A stretch of 30,458 nucleotides of DNA from Bacteroidales bacterium UBA6828 (lineage in GTDB: Bacteria; Bacteroidota; Bacteroidia; Bacteroidales; Paludibacteraceae). Below are positions 7,439 through 14,558 of the stretch, in pieces (within the stretch, counting starts at the first letter, position 1; each line of letters opens with the position of its first letter). The notes under the pieces were generated by a model. The model saw only the letters and a program-made list of their open reading frames with translations. It was not told the DNA's origin and made no database searches. Where the stretch lies: the NCBI GenBank assembly GCA_002452095.1, contig DKEG01000021.1, forward strand, positions 1 through 30,458, written 5' to 3'. The translations under genes were made by a program, and so were the position numbers.

Positions 7439-7472
7439 TTTTAGGGGCAAAAAGCCGAACTTTTTTTGTGAT

Positions 7473-8390
7473 TTATGCGTTCTGTTGCGGCAAAGCGGTT
7501 GCTATGAGGGCACCGTCTGACTGCACATCGAGGACACATCTGCCGCCGAACCAGAGCGGATAGTTGCAGTCGCCATGACCTGCGGGAAAGCCGAACAGAA
7601 TAGGAAAATTGTAGTTCTCCACTGCTTCGCGGATGGTCTGCATCACGGAGCAGCCCATTGCGGGGTCGTCGGCGCAGTCGGTGAATTGTCCGACCATCAG
7701 TCCGCCAATACGCTCGAATACGCCCGACAGGCGCAGGTTGTTCATTATACGGTCAATGTGATAATGCCGCTCGGCGATGTCCTCGATGAACAACACGGGT
7801 TTCTCTTTTTGCTCCGCAAGCAAAGCGGTTAGTCCGTAGGGCGTACCCTGCAAGCCGTAGAGAACGCTCAGGTTGCCGCCGATAAGGGTGGAATGTACTT
7901 TTCCTATACGATTAAGCGGGTGGGGTGGAATGGTGTATGCCAAAGCATCGCCCGCCTGTGCGGGCTGCAAGGTGCGGCGCAACAGTTGCAAAGAAGGTGC
8001 GTTTTCGTTCCATATGGCAATATGTTTGCACATCGGGGCGTGGAGCGATGGCATACCTTGCCGGAACGCCAGAGCGTGCAGGCAGGTGATGTCGGAGAAA
8101 CCGATAACGGGTTTGTTCATTGTGCCTATGCGGTCGATGATACGCTGCAAGCCGTAGCCTCCGCGCGAACAGAGAACCCAATCCACTGACGGGTCTTGCA
8201 TTGCCTCGTTGAGGTCGGCAAGGCGTTCCTCGTCCGTCCCGGCAAAGCGTCCCGCTTTGTTGCGGGCATAGCGTCCTTCCGACACGGCAAAGCCCCACTC
8301 GCGCAGGCGTGCGCACGCGTTATCCATATAAACGGGGTCTATTGCTCCAGACGGAGAGACGATACGTATATGAAGCCGGCTGTCAAGCAT
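7473..8390 (-). CDS. LD-carboxypeptidase, peptidase family S66 (LdcA-like)
   Basis: Family S66 serine peptidases cut the terminal D-Ala from tetrapeptide stems of recycled murein (L,D bond). The 305-residue length is normal. Residues 9-14 (RIVSPS) form the start strand; SRGGYGLQR (75-83) precedes the nucleophile elbow GFSDIT with Ser99; Glu203 (VLFIEDIAE) and His272 (PAGHGD) complete the expected Ser-Glu-His triad. There is no signal peptide, fitting the cytoplasmic recycling role of LdcA; some S66 members instead are self-immunity proteins (MccF type). Its ATG overlaps the end of the SDR gene by 8 bases. It is the last gene of the endonuclease-SDR-ldcA operon. Confidence 0.92.
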   Translation of the reverse strand: MLDSRLHIRIVSPSGAIDPVYMDNACARLREWGFAVSEGRYARNKAGRFAGTDEERLADLNEAMQDPSVDWVLCSRGGYGLQRIIDRIGTMNKPVIGFSDITCLHALAFRQGMPSLHAPMCKHIAIWNENAPSLQLLRRTLQPAQAGDALAYTIPPHPLNRIGKVHSTLIGGNLSVLYGLQGTPYGLTALLAEQKEKPVLFIEDIAERHYHIDRIMNNLRLSGVFERIGGLMVGQFTDCADDPAMGCSVMQTIREAVENYNFPILFGFPAGHGDCNYPLWFGGRCVLDVQSDGALIATALPQQNA

Positions 8391-9165
8391 ACATCTTTCC
8401 TATTATCCAATTGACTAATCTTTTGGGCAGCAGCCAGTTAAGCACAAAGAAAAAACGATACAACGCCCCGCCTGTGTATTGCGGACGGGGGGAGCGGCAA
8501 GTGGCGATACGGTAGAAATCGCGTGCCATCGCCTCGGGCGGCATACCTGTGCGCTCGTCTTTCTCCATCGATTGTACGGCAGAGCGGATATGCGGATAGA
8601 CCATTTCGCCGGCGATGCTATTCTCCCGTGCGGCGGTGAAACCCGTGGACACATCGCCCGGCATCAGGACGCTCACCGAGATACCATATGCCCGCACCTC
8701 GTTCTGCAATGCGAGTGCAAGGGCGTTGATAGCCGCCTTACAGGCGGAATAGAAACTCTGGTAGGGAATGCTGAGTATAGCCGCCACGCTGCTTGTGAAG
8801 ATGATTCGTCCGCTGCGTTGCTTGCGCAGTTGTGGCAGCACGGCTTGGACCACTGATACCGCTCCGAAAAAATTGACATCAAACTGCTTTTTGGCGTCAG
8901 CCATAGCGGTGAACTCCACCGCACCCGAGATGCCGAAGCCTGCATTGGAAACCAGTACATCAATCCGGTCGGTTTGTTCCAATACCTGTGCTATGGCGTT
9001 GCGCACACTCTCTTCACTGCATACATCGCAGAATATATGGGTAATATGCAGTTCGCTCTGGCCGTGGCGGCTCAGTTCGAACACCTGCCAGCCGCGCTTG
9101 GCAAAGAGCAGGCACGTAGCCCGCCCGATACCCGATGAGCCGCCGGTAAGCACTAATGTTTTCAT
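8383..9165 (-). CDS. short-chain dehydrogenase/reductase (SDR)
   Basis: A 260-residue classical SDR oxidoreductase. The cofactor motif TGGSSGIG is at 7-14, NAGFG at 74-78, catalytic Ser at about 125-126 (FTSSVA), and the catalytic Tyr139/Lys143 in YSACK. The C-terminus is rich in hydrophobic and basic residues (FFVLNWLLPKRLVNWIIGKMYA), a tail that may touch the membrane and is seen in SDRs acting on lipids or steroids; the substrate cannot be assigned. The ATG overlaps the stop of the endonuclease gene (ATGA) and its end overlaps the ldcA-like gene by 8 bases, so the three are tightly coupled. Confidence 0.9.
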   Translation of the reverse strand: MKTLVLTGGSSGIGRATCLLFAKRGWQVFELSRHGQSELHITHIFCDVCSEESVRNAIAQVLEQTDRIDVLVSNAGFGISGAVEFTAMADAKKQFDVNFFGAVSVVQAVLPQLRKQRSGRIIFTSSVAAILSIPYQSFYSACKAAINALALALQNEVRAYGISVSVLMPGDVSTGFTAARENSIAGEMVYPHIRSAVQSMEKDERTGMPPEAMARDFYRIATCRSPRPQYTGGALYRFFFVLNWLLPKRLVNWIIGKMYA

Positions 9166-10226
9166 AAAGCGATACGGTTGCCTAACAGGTCATACAATAC
9201 GCCGTCCCGCTCGATGATAATCACACCGTTGCGCAGCATTTTGCGGACGGGCATACTCTGTTCTTCCGCAGTATCTATGCCGTTCTCCGTCTCGCACGGA
9301 CAACCCGATTTCTTGTCTGCCGGCAGGTTGAGATAATCGGCATCGTAGGTGTTTTTCAGGTCGGCGAGTACTACGCTCTGCCCTTTGCGGTTGCCCCATA
9401 TATACTCCGCCAGACAAGGATATTCAATGAACGGATTGCGGTTGTGCTGGAAATTGCTTACCGCATCCATACGTTTCAGTTCTTTCTTGCTGACGGGGTC
9501 TTGGCGGTGCCATTGGATCAGCACCTCTATCTCCCAAGGCTGGAACTCAAGATAGTTGTCGTTCTGCATGGCAAAGCGCGAACCGACATCCTTGTTGTCC
9601 AACCGCCAACCGCTGTATTTGCTGCATACGGCGTCGGGGTTGCCGTTGATGTCGCGCCCGTAACAGGTAGCCATATAGAAATAGGCGCGGGCGAAGTCGC
9701 CCTTGTACTCGTCTTTGGGTTCAAAGACCCAGAAATCCGTTTTCAGGGAGTCGTGGTATATCTTGCCTACCCGCAGCGACCCGGTACCCGACTTGATATT
9801 CTTGGTAGGCACGCCTAACGGATAATTGCTGCGCGAGGAGTTGGCTTGTGAGTTGGACGGATTGAGGTGGTAACAGTCTTTGTAGGCGTCGTTCTCCGCG
9901 CCGCCCCACCACGACTTGGCAAATGAGTGCTCTATGTTGCAGCCGCTTGCCTTATCACCGGGGTTGTTGAGTTTCTTCCAATCATCGCAGTACATATCCT
10001 CGCAGTAGCCGTTTTCATCGCGGTCGGCATAGTAGAATACCTCCCACGTACGTCCCTTTCCGCTGCCATACGGAATGACTGTGTGCTTGCGGATAATGGT
10101 TTTGAGGGTGGTTTTTAGTTCGGCATCGTGTGTACCGTCGATGCGGTCGTAGTAGCCTGCAGGCATTGTCTCTGCGAAGAGCAGGAGTGGCAGGAGGCTC
10201 AAAAGGAATAAACCGGTTTTCTTCAT
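9162..10226 (-). CDS. secreted endonuclease I family nuclease
   Basis: A 354-residue exported DNase/RNase-type nuclease of the Endonuclease_1 (EndA/Dns, His-Me finger) family. Signal peptide 1-18 (MKKTGLFLLSLLPLLLFA). The core has GCNIEHSFAKSWWGG with the catalytic His100, then YHLNPSNSQANSSRSNYPLG (119-138) with His120, Asn122 and Asn129, the typical metal and fold residues. Start: the open frame runs on to 10379, but that extension would overlap the tRNA-Met gene; ATG 10226 gives a clean signal peptide. The last ~30 residues (RKMLRNGVIIIERDGVLYDLLGNRI) match the short LRNG-x-[IL]-x-I-x-R-D-G-x-x-Y-x-x-x-G tail seen on many secreted Bacteroidales proteins, distinct from the usual T9SS type A domain. 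A consensus promoter precedes it. Confidence 0.92.
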   Translation of the reverse strand: MKKTGLFLLSLLPLLLFAETMPAGYYDRIDGTHDAELKTTLKTIIRKHTVIPYGSGKGRTWEVFYYADRDENGYCEDMYCDDWKKLNNPGDKASGCNIEHSFAKSWWGGAENDAYKDCYHLNPSNSQANSSRSNYPLGVPTKNIKSGTGSLRVGKIYHDSLKTDFWVFEPKDEYKGDFARAYFYMATCYGRDINGNPDAVCSKYSGWRLDNKDVGSRFAMQNDNYLEFQPWEIEVLIQWHRQDPVSKKELKRMDAVSNFQHNRNPFIEYPCLAEYIWGNRKGQSVVLADLKNTYDADYLNLPADKKSGCPCETENGIDTAEEQSMPVRKMLRNGVIIIERDGVLYDLLGNRIAL

Positions 10227-10252
10227 ATAATATAATAGGTCAGATAGGATTG

Positions 10253-10284
10253 CAAAGTTACAGCAAAATCCGCAATACCGCAAA
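10253..10284 (-). promoter_or_regulatory. promoter of the endonuclease-SDR-ldcA operon
   Basis: Minus-strand TTTG (complement of 10281-10284), 20 nt, TAACTTTG (complement of 10253-10260), 27 nt before the ATG at 10226. Its presence supports that start codon. Confidence 0.8.
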
Positions 10285-10295
10285 TAATATGCATA

Positions 10296-10328
10296 CAAAA
10301 AACGCCTGATACATTGTATCAAGCGTTT
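10296..10328 (-). terminator. intrinsic terminator of tRNA-Met
   Basis: Arms AAACGCCTGATACA (10300-10313) and TGTATCAAGCGTTT (10315-10328) pair over 14 positions with one mismatch. On the minus strand the stem is followed by a run of T (complement of the A-run at 10297-10302). It starts 6 nt past the tRNA 3' end. Confidence 0.85.
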
Positions 10329-10333
10329 CCGTG

Positions 10334-10407
10334 TAGCGGGACCCGGGATTGAACCGGGGACCTCATGATTATGAATCATGCGCTCTAACCAGCTGAGCTA
10401 TCCCGCC
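10334..10407 (-). tRNA. tRNA-Met (CAT), elongator type
   Basis: 74-nt cloverleaf: acceptor GGCGGGA/TCCCGCT (G1-U72 wobble), D-stem GCTC/GAGC, anticodon stem CATGA/TCATG with loop TTCATAA (anticodon CAT), T-stem CCCGG/CCGGG. It lacks the C1-A72 mismatch of the initiator. A tRNA-Ile with a lysidine-modified CAT anticodon cannot be fully excluded by eye. CCA is not encoded. Confidence 0.88.
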
Positions 10408-10470
10408 ATCCGCCGTAGCGGAATCTAAATCTATATGTACACCATCACCACTTTCTCACGAAAGCGGGTG

Positions 10471-10502
10471 CAAAGATACAACAAAAATTTGACATAGCCA
10501 AA
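10471..10502 (-). promoter_or_regulatory. promoter of tRNA-Met
   Basis: Minus-strand TTTG (complement of 10499-10502), 20 nt, TATCTTTG (complement of 10471-10478), 64 nt before the mature tRNA 5' end. Confidence 0.75.
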
Positions 10503-10614
10503 AATAAGGCACGTTTTTTGTGTTTTTGTATGTAATCCCGGGCTAACCTGATGGTAAGAACAGGGAACCGCAGGAGAAATACACAAACAATGCATTGTAT
10601 TTGTATATGGAAAA

Positions 10615-10658
10615 GTCGGGTGGATGTCGGGTGGATGTCGGGTGGATGACGGGTGGAT
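10615..10658. repeat. 11-bp tandem repeat, GTCGGGTGGAT x4
   Basis: Three perfect GTCGGGTGGAT units (10615-10647) and one GACGGGTGGAT (10648-10658). The reverse complement carries ATCCAC every 11 bp, as in 2556-2583. The rest of 10503-10705 holds no convincing gene; after the array there is an ATTATGCATT-type AT-rich stretch (about 10671-10700). Confidence 0.92.
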
Positions 10659-10705
10659 AGGCTCTTCTTATTATGCATTATGCATTGTACATTATGTATT
10701 TTCTT

Positions 10706-10737
10706 TTTGCATAATTGCCAAAAAAACGGTACTTTTG
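10706..10737 (+). promoter_or_regulatory. promoter of gpmI
   Basis: TTTG (10706-10709), 20 nt, TACTTTTG (10730-10737), 38 nt before the gpmI ATG. A full match to the Bacteroidetes -33/-7 pattern. Confidence 0.82.
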
Positions 10738-10775
10738 CCGAAATTTACAAACAGATACATTAAATACATACAAAT

Positions 10776-12305
10776 ATGAGTAAAGCATTACTGATGATTC
10801 TCGACGGCTGGGGAATCGGAGACCACACCAAAGCCGATGTTATTTATTCCACTCCTACGCCCCACTGGGATGCCCTGCTGGCAAAGTATCCGCACAGCCA
10901 ACTGCAAGCCAGCGGCGAGAGTGTAGGTCTGCCGGACGGACAGATGGGCAATTCCGAGGTAGGACATATGAATATAGGTGCCGGACGCGTGGTATATCAA
11001 GACTTGGTGAAAATCAATCGTGCCTGCAAGGACGGTTCTATTATGCATAACCCGGAAGTAATCAATGCTTTCCAAACCGCCAAAGAGAGCGGCAAGAAAC
11101 TGCACATTATGGGACTGACCTCCACGGGCGGTGTCCACTCTTCGTTTGACCACCTATTCTATCTCACCAAGATTGCCAAAGAGTACGGGCTCGACGGGCG
11201 TACGTTTGTACACTGCTTTATGGACGGGCGTGACACCGACCCCAAGTCGGGACTCGGCTTCATCGACCAACTCCAGGCACACCTCGCAGAGACCTGCGGT
11301 GAGATTGCCTCTATCCAAGGACGTTTCTATGCTATGGATCGAGACAACCGCTGGGAGCGTATCAAGGTGGCATACGACTGCCTTGTCAACGGTATCGGAC
11401 ACAAGAGCGAGGATATGCACGCTGCCGTGCAGGAGTCCTATGACGAGGGTGTTACGGACGAGTTTATCAAACCTATCGTACACGTGCGCAACGGAAAACC
11501 GTTGGCAACCATTGAGGAAGGCGATGTAGTGATTTTCTTCAACTATCGCAACGACCGTGCCAGAGAGATTACTATCGTTCTCACCCAGCAGGATATGCCG
11601 GAGCATGGTATGCATATCATTCCTAACCTCAATTATTACTGTATGGTTCCCTACGATTCGGCGTTCAAGGGACTGCATATTTTCTTCCCCAAGGAGGATG
11701 TACACAATACGCTGGGTGAGATAGTGTCCAAAGCAGGTATGAAGCAACTGCGTATTGCCGAGACTGAGAAGTTCGCCCATGTAACGTTTTTCTTCAACGG
11801 TGGTCGTGAGTCAGAGTACCCCGGCGAGGACCGTATCCTTATCCCGAGTCCGAAAGTGGCTACCTATGACCTCAAACCCGAGATGTCGGCACCCGAGGTT
11901 ACCACTGCCCTCTGCAATGCCCTTGATACCCGGAAATATGACTATATCACCCTTAATTTTGCCAATGGCGATATGGTAGGACATACGGGCGTTTATGCGG
12001 CTGTGCAGAAAGCCGTTGAGACTATTGATACCTGTATGGACAAGGTGGTTACCACTGCGCTGAAGAACGACTACGAGATTATCATCATTGCCGACCATGG
12101 CAACTGCGACCACGAGATTAACGCTGATGGTACGCCCAACACTGCCCACTCGCTCAACCCCGTGCCGTTTGTGTATGTAAGCAACAACCATGTGAATGCT
12201 CACGTGGAGAACGGTATTCTCGCCGATGTGGCTCCCTCTATCTGCCATATTCTCGGCTTGCAACAACCTGCTGAGATGACCGGACACAACCTTATCAAGG
12301 ACTAA
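10776..12305 (+). CDS. gpmI: 2,3-bisphosphoglycerate-independent phosphoglycerate mutase
   Basis: Interconverts 3- and 2-phosphoglycerate in glycolysis/gluconeogenesis through a phosphoserine intermediate, using Mn ions. The 509-residue length is normal for the alkaline-phosphatase-superfamily iPGM. Residues 7-15 (MILDGWGIG) carry the metal ligand Asp10; GQMGNSEVGHMNIG carries the phosphorylated Ser60; HCFMDGRDTDP (about 146-156) and FFFNGGRE (about 339-346) are conserved substrate regions; IIIADHGNCDHE (about 437-448) and the Thr-Ala-His-Ser near 457-460 hold C-terminal metal ligands. It stands alone with its own promoter and a strong hairpin 3' of the stop. Confidence 0.97.
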   Translation: MSKALLMILDGWGIGDHTKADVIYSTPTPHWDALLAKYPHSQLQASGESVGLPDGQMGNSEVGHMNIGAGRVVYQDLVKINRACKDGSIMHNPEVINAFQTAKESGKKLHIMGLTSTGGVHSSFDHLFYLTKIAKEYGLDGRTFVHCFMDGRDTDPKSGLGFIDQLQAHLAETCGEIASIQGRFYAMDRDNRWERIKVAYDCLVNGIGHKSEDMHAAVQESYDEGVTDEFIKPIVHVRNGKPLATIEEGDVVIFFNYRNDRAREITIVLTQQDMPEHGMHIIPNLNYYCMVPYDSAFKGLHIFFPKEDVHNTLGEIVSKAGMKQLRIAETEKFAHVTFFFNGGRESEYPGEDRILIPSPKVATYDLKPEMSAPEVTTALCNALDTRKYDYITLNFANGDMVGHTGVYAAVQKAVETIDTCMDKVVTTALKNDYEIIIIADHGNCDHEINADGTPNTAHSLNPVPFVYVSNNHVNAHVENGILADVAPSICHILGLQQPAEMTGHNLIKD

Positions 12306-12322
12306 AAGTCCGAGACTTGTTT

Positions 12323-12376
12323 ACAGACATATCCCCGGCTGCCCTATCTACGTATGGCGGTCGGGGATATGTCTGT
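12323..12376 (+). terminator. long hairpin after gpmI
   Basis: Perfect 15-bp arms ACAGACATATCCCCG (12323-12337) and CGGGGATATGTCTGT (12362-12376), with further pairing possible inside (GCTGCC with GGCGGT, two wobbles). There is no clean T-run after it, so it may act as a stabilising or weak terminator hairpin; a second hairpin follows. Confidence 0.7.
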
Positions 12377-12401
12377 CTATAGTAGTCTCAATAATGTGCA
12401 G

Positions 12402-12437
12402 AAATGTTGCATCTGCTTGGCTTTGCAACATTTTTGG
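12402..12437 (+). terminator. second hairpin after gpmI, terminator-like
   Basis: Perfect 10-bp arms AAATGTTGCA (12402-12411) and TGCAACATTT (12424-12433), 12-nt loop, then TTGG. The arm sequence is shared with the terminator at 14389-14424 (AAATGTTGCAT). Confidence 0.6.
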
Positions 12438-12568
12438 CGCACTTTGATAGCACAATCACCAGCCAAGTCGGAAATAAGTTGTACTTTTGCTGCGTATTTA
12501 GTTAGTTGATAGTATTGGTTGTTGGGAAGATTGCATTAATAAGGTTTTGATTTTGGTATTGGTCAGAG

Positions 12569-12607
12569 GCGGAAGTATCTTTGTAGAGAAGTATTTCCGC
12601 TTTTTTT
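12569..12607 (+). terminator. hairpin with T7 tract in the gpmI-regulator gap
   Basis: Arms GCGGAA (12569-12574) and TTCCGC (12595-12600), with inner GTA/TAT partial pairing, followed directly by seven T (12601-12607). It would stop any transcript reaching this point before the regulator promoter. Its loop contains TATCTTTG. Elsewhere in 12306-12751 I see no gene. Confidence 0.5.
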
Positions 12608-12659
12608 ATATGGTTTGTTATCAGAAGTTTACGATGATACCGGAAATTAAAAAGTATAT

Positions 12660-12708
12660 GCCAAACGGTAGTTTTATTTGGCGGTGTGCAGGAAAAGGCG
12701 TATCTTTG
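12660..12708 (+). promoter_or_regulatory. promoter of the hybrid regulator gene, with an inverted repeat over the -33 box
   Basis: TTTG (12677-12680), 20 nt, TATCTTTG (12701-12708), 43 nt before the ATG. An inverted repeat GCCAAA (12660-12665) and TTTGGC (12677-12682) overlaps the -33 box. The promoter is a good match; the inverted repeat as an operator is inference. Confidence 0.7.
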
Positions 12709-12751
12709 CGCTGAATTTATACTATGAATCTACTAATTTTGTTGCAATATC

Positions 12752-14374
12752 ATGAGACAATCTTACACTAAACCTCTACGGAAGCATATCTTGTATGGTG
12801 CGCTACTCTTGGTCGGAGTGGTGGGTACGGGCGTGTTCTTTGGCTGCCGCAACAGGCATAAAGCCGAGACGTTTGTTGTGGGCGTGAGCATCGATTTTGA
12901 TGATGTATGGCATAACAAGATGATTGACGAGATAGAGCAGGAAGCCGTGTTGCACCCCGAGTTGAGCCTGCGCCTAATCAATGCCTGCGGTGACTATGCG
13001 TTGCAGGGTGAGCAGATAAAAACACTGGTGGACAAGGGTGCAGACATACTCATCATAGGTACGGGCGACCCTATGTATGTGCGCAGAGCACTGGATTATG
13101 CTGCCGAAAAGGGTGTGCCTGTGGTAATCAACTCGCATAACCCTCAGGTGGAGCAATATACGGCGTATGTGGGTACGGACAATCATGCAGCGGGACTGAT
13201 GATGGGGCAGTATCTGGTGGAGCACGCCGGACGTGCAGGGTGCACCAAGCAACACCCGCTACGGGCAATAGAGGTGGTGGGTGTGATGGGGACACCCGCA
13301 GTAGATGAGCGGTATAACGGTTTGCGCGAGTATATAGAAGTGCATAGGGAGGTTGAGATTGCCGCAGTGGCACAAGCCGATTGGGATTTTGAGAAAGCCC
13401 GCTGCCTGACTGATTCGTTGTTGCAGGTGCTGCCTGACATTGATATTATCGTGGCGCAAAGCGACATTATGGCGTTTGGTGCATACGAGGCGGGCAAGGC
13501 ACGTTTCCCCGATAAGGATTTCCATATCCTCGGTGTGGACGCACTGAGTGGCAAGGGGAGTGGGGTAGAGGCTATACTGGAAGGCAAGATAGAGGCATCG
13601 ATTACCAATGTGAGCCGTGGCGACCTGATGGTGCAGACGGCGTGCGACATCTTGCACGGCAAACCCTATGTGCGGGATGTGTTTTTGCAGCCCGTGCTGG
13701 TTGATCAGTCCTCCAAACGTCTGATGATGCGTATGTCGGAGGAACTGAACAACGAGAGCAAGGTTATTAAGACGCTGCAACTGCGTATGGACAACCTGTG
13801 GGGTGAGGCGGATACGCTCAAGAACACCAATGCGGTACTGATTTTCTGTTTGCTGCTGCTTGTGCTGCTGACCGGGGTAGTGATATTCCTTTGCCGCTAT
13901 CGTCTGCGTATTCATCAGGAGCGGGCGCAGAATGCCATAGTGCTGGAGCGTCAGCAACGGCAGTTAGACAAGATTTCGGCTGAGTTGTGCCAGGTGAAAG
14001 CCACACAGACGCAGGACGAGAAATTTATCAACAATCTGCAGGAGTTTATTGACAAGCACCTGTCCAACCCCGAATTGTCGATTGAGATGCTGAGCGGAGA
14101 GTTGGGGTTGAGCCGTGCGCAGTTGTTCCGTAAGGTAAAAGCCAAGTTGGGTGTATCGCCCGTGGATCTGATACGGCAGATACGTCTGCAGAAAGCCAAA
14201 CAGATGCTGTGCCAGACCGATCTCTCGGTGTCGGAGATAGCCTACTCGGTAGGTTTTACCTCCTCGTCCTATTTCTCCAAATGCTACAAAGACTATTTCG
14301 GTGTGGCACCCAAACGGCAACCGCGCCAAGACAGGTCAGACACCCCGGCGCAAGAAAGCGGAATAGAAAGTTAG
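12752..14374 (+). CDS. membrane one-component regulator: periplasmic sugar-binding domain + AraC-type DNA-binding domain
   Basis: A 540-residue fusion. An N-terminal hydrophobic segment (about 13-31) anchors or exports the protein. Residues ~40-320 form a Peripla_BP_4/LacI-type sugar-binding domain (FVVGVSIDFDDVWHNKM; IIGTGDPMYVRRALDYAAEKGVPVVINSH; YVGTDNHAAG; DIIVAQSDIMAFGAYEAG; GVDALSG). A second TM helix spans 361-381, then a coiled-coil-like stretch (384-420) and an AraC HTH domain (about 425-521; LSIEMLSGELGLSRAQLFRKVK, then VSEIAYSVGFTSSSYFSKCYKDYFG). There is no histidine kinase or receiver, so it is not a standard hybrid two-component system. It should sense a sugar in the periplasm and signal across the membrane to its own DNA-binding domain. 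Its position at the left of the PUL suggests it controls the locus. Confidence 0.9.
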   Translation: MRQSYTKPLRKHILYGALLLVGVVGTGVFFGCRNRHKAETFVVGVSIDFDDVWHNKMIDEIEQEAVLHPELSLRLINACGDYALQGEQIKTLVDKGADILIIGTGDPMYVRRALDYAAEKGVPVVINSHNPQVEQYTAYVGTDNHAAGLMMGQYLVEHAGRAGCTKQHPLRAIEVVGVMGTPAVDERYNGLREYIEVHREVEIAAVAQADWDFEKARCLTDSLLQVLPDIDIIVAQSDIMAFGAYEAGKARFPDKDFHILGVDALSGKGSGVEAILEGKIEASITNVSRGDLMVQTACDILHGKPYVRDVFLQPVLVDQSSKRLMMRMSEELNNESKVIKTLQLRMDNLWGEADTLKNTNAVLIFCLLLLVLLTGVVIFLCRYRLRIHQERAQNAIVLERQQRQLDKISAELCQVKATQTQDEKFINNLQEFIDKHLSNPELSIEMLSGELGLSRAQLFRKVKAKLGVSPVDLIRQIRLQKAKQMLCQTDLSVSEIAYSVGFTSSSYFSKCYKDYFGVAPKRQPRQDRSDTPAQESGIES

Positions 14375-14388
14375 TATCAATTTTGTAC

Positions 14389-14428
14389 AAAAATGTTGCA
14401 TACACGCGTGTATGCAACATTTTTTGTT
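14389..14428 (+). terminator. strong bidirectional terminator after the hybrid regulator
   Basis: A perfect 36-bp palindrome at 14389-14424, centred on ACGCGT (14404-14409), with arms containing AAAATGTTGCATACA and ending in a T-run. It separates the regulator from the downstream PUL genes. Confidence 0.9.
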
Positions 14429-14446
14429 TTCTTTGATTGTATTCTG

Positions 14447-14478
14447 TTTATGCGGTTGCAAAATAAGGCATAATTTTG
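14447..14478 (+). promoter_or_regulatory. probable promoter at the start of the PUL operon
   Basis: TAATTTTG (14471-14478) fits the -7 box. Twenty nt upstream is TTTA (14447-14450), one base from TTTG, as expected for a promoter that depends on an activator. It is 80 nt before the ATG at 14559. Confidence 0.55.
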
Positions 14479-14558
14479 CAGCGCAAAGCCGTTGATAGAG
14501 GCTGCGGCTTTGCAGACAACAGATAAAGTCTCGTAACTACTACAAATTACTATTTACC

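Noticed and set aside
10227..10379. N-terminal extension of the endonuclease (51 residues)
   Set aside because: It would read through the tRNA-Met terminator and into the tRNA; the ATG at 10226 has a signal peptide and a promoter 27 nt upstream.
10445..10678. Small minus-strand ORF with HPPDIHPT repeats
   Set aside because: It only reflects the 11-bp DNA repeat and covers the tRNA-Met promoter; no start context or domain.
12552..12583. Possible promoter TTTG-N20-TATCTTTG before the regulator
   Set aside because: The -7 box lies in the loop of a terminator-like hairpin (12569-12607), and a better placed promoter with the same pattern is at 12677-12708. It could still be active.
12752..14374. 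Classical hybrid two-component system
   Set aside because: There is no HisKA/HATPase or receiver domain between the TM helix and the AraC domain.
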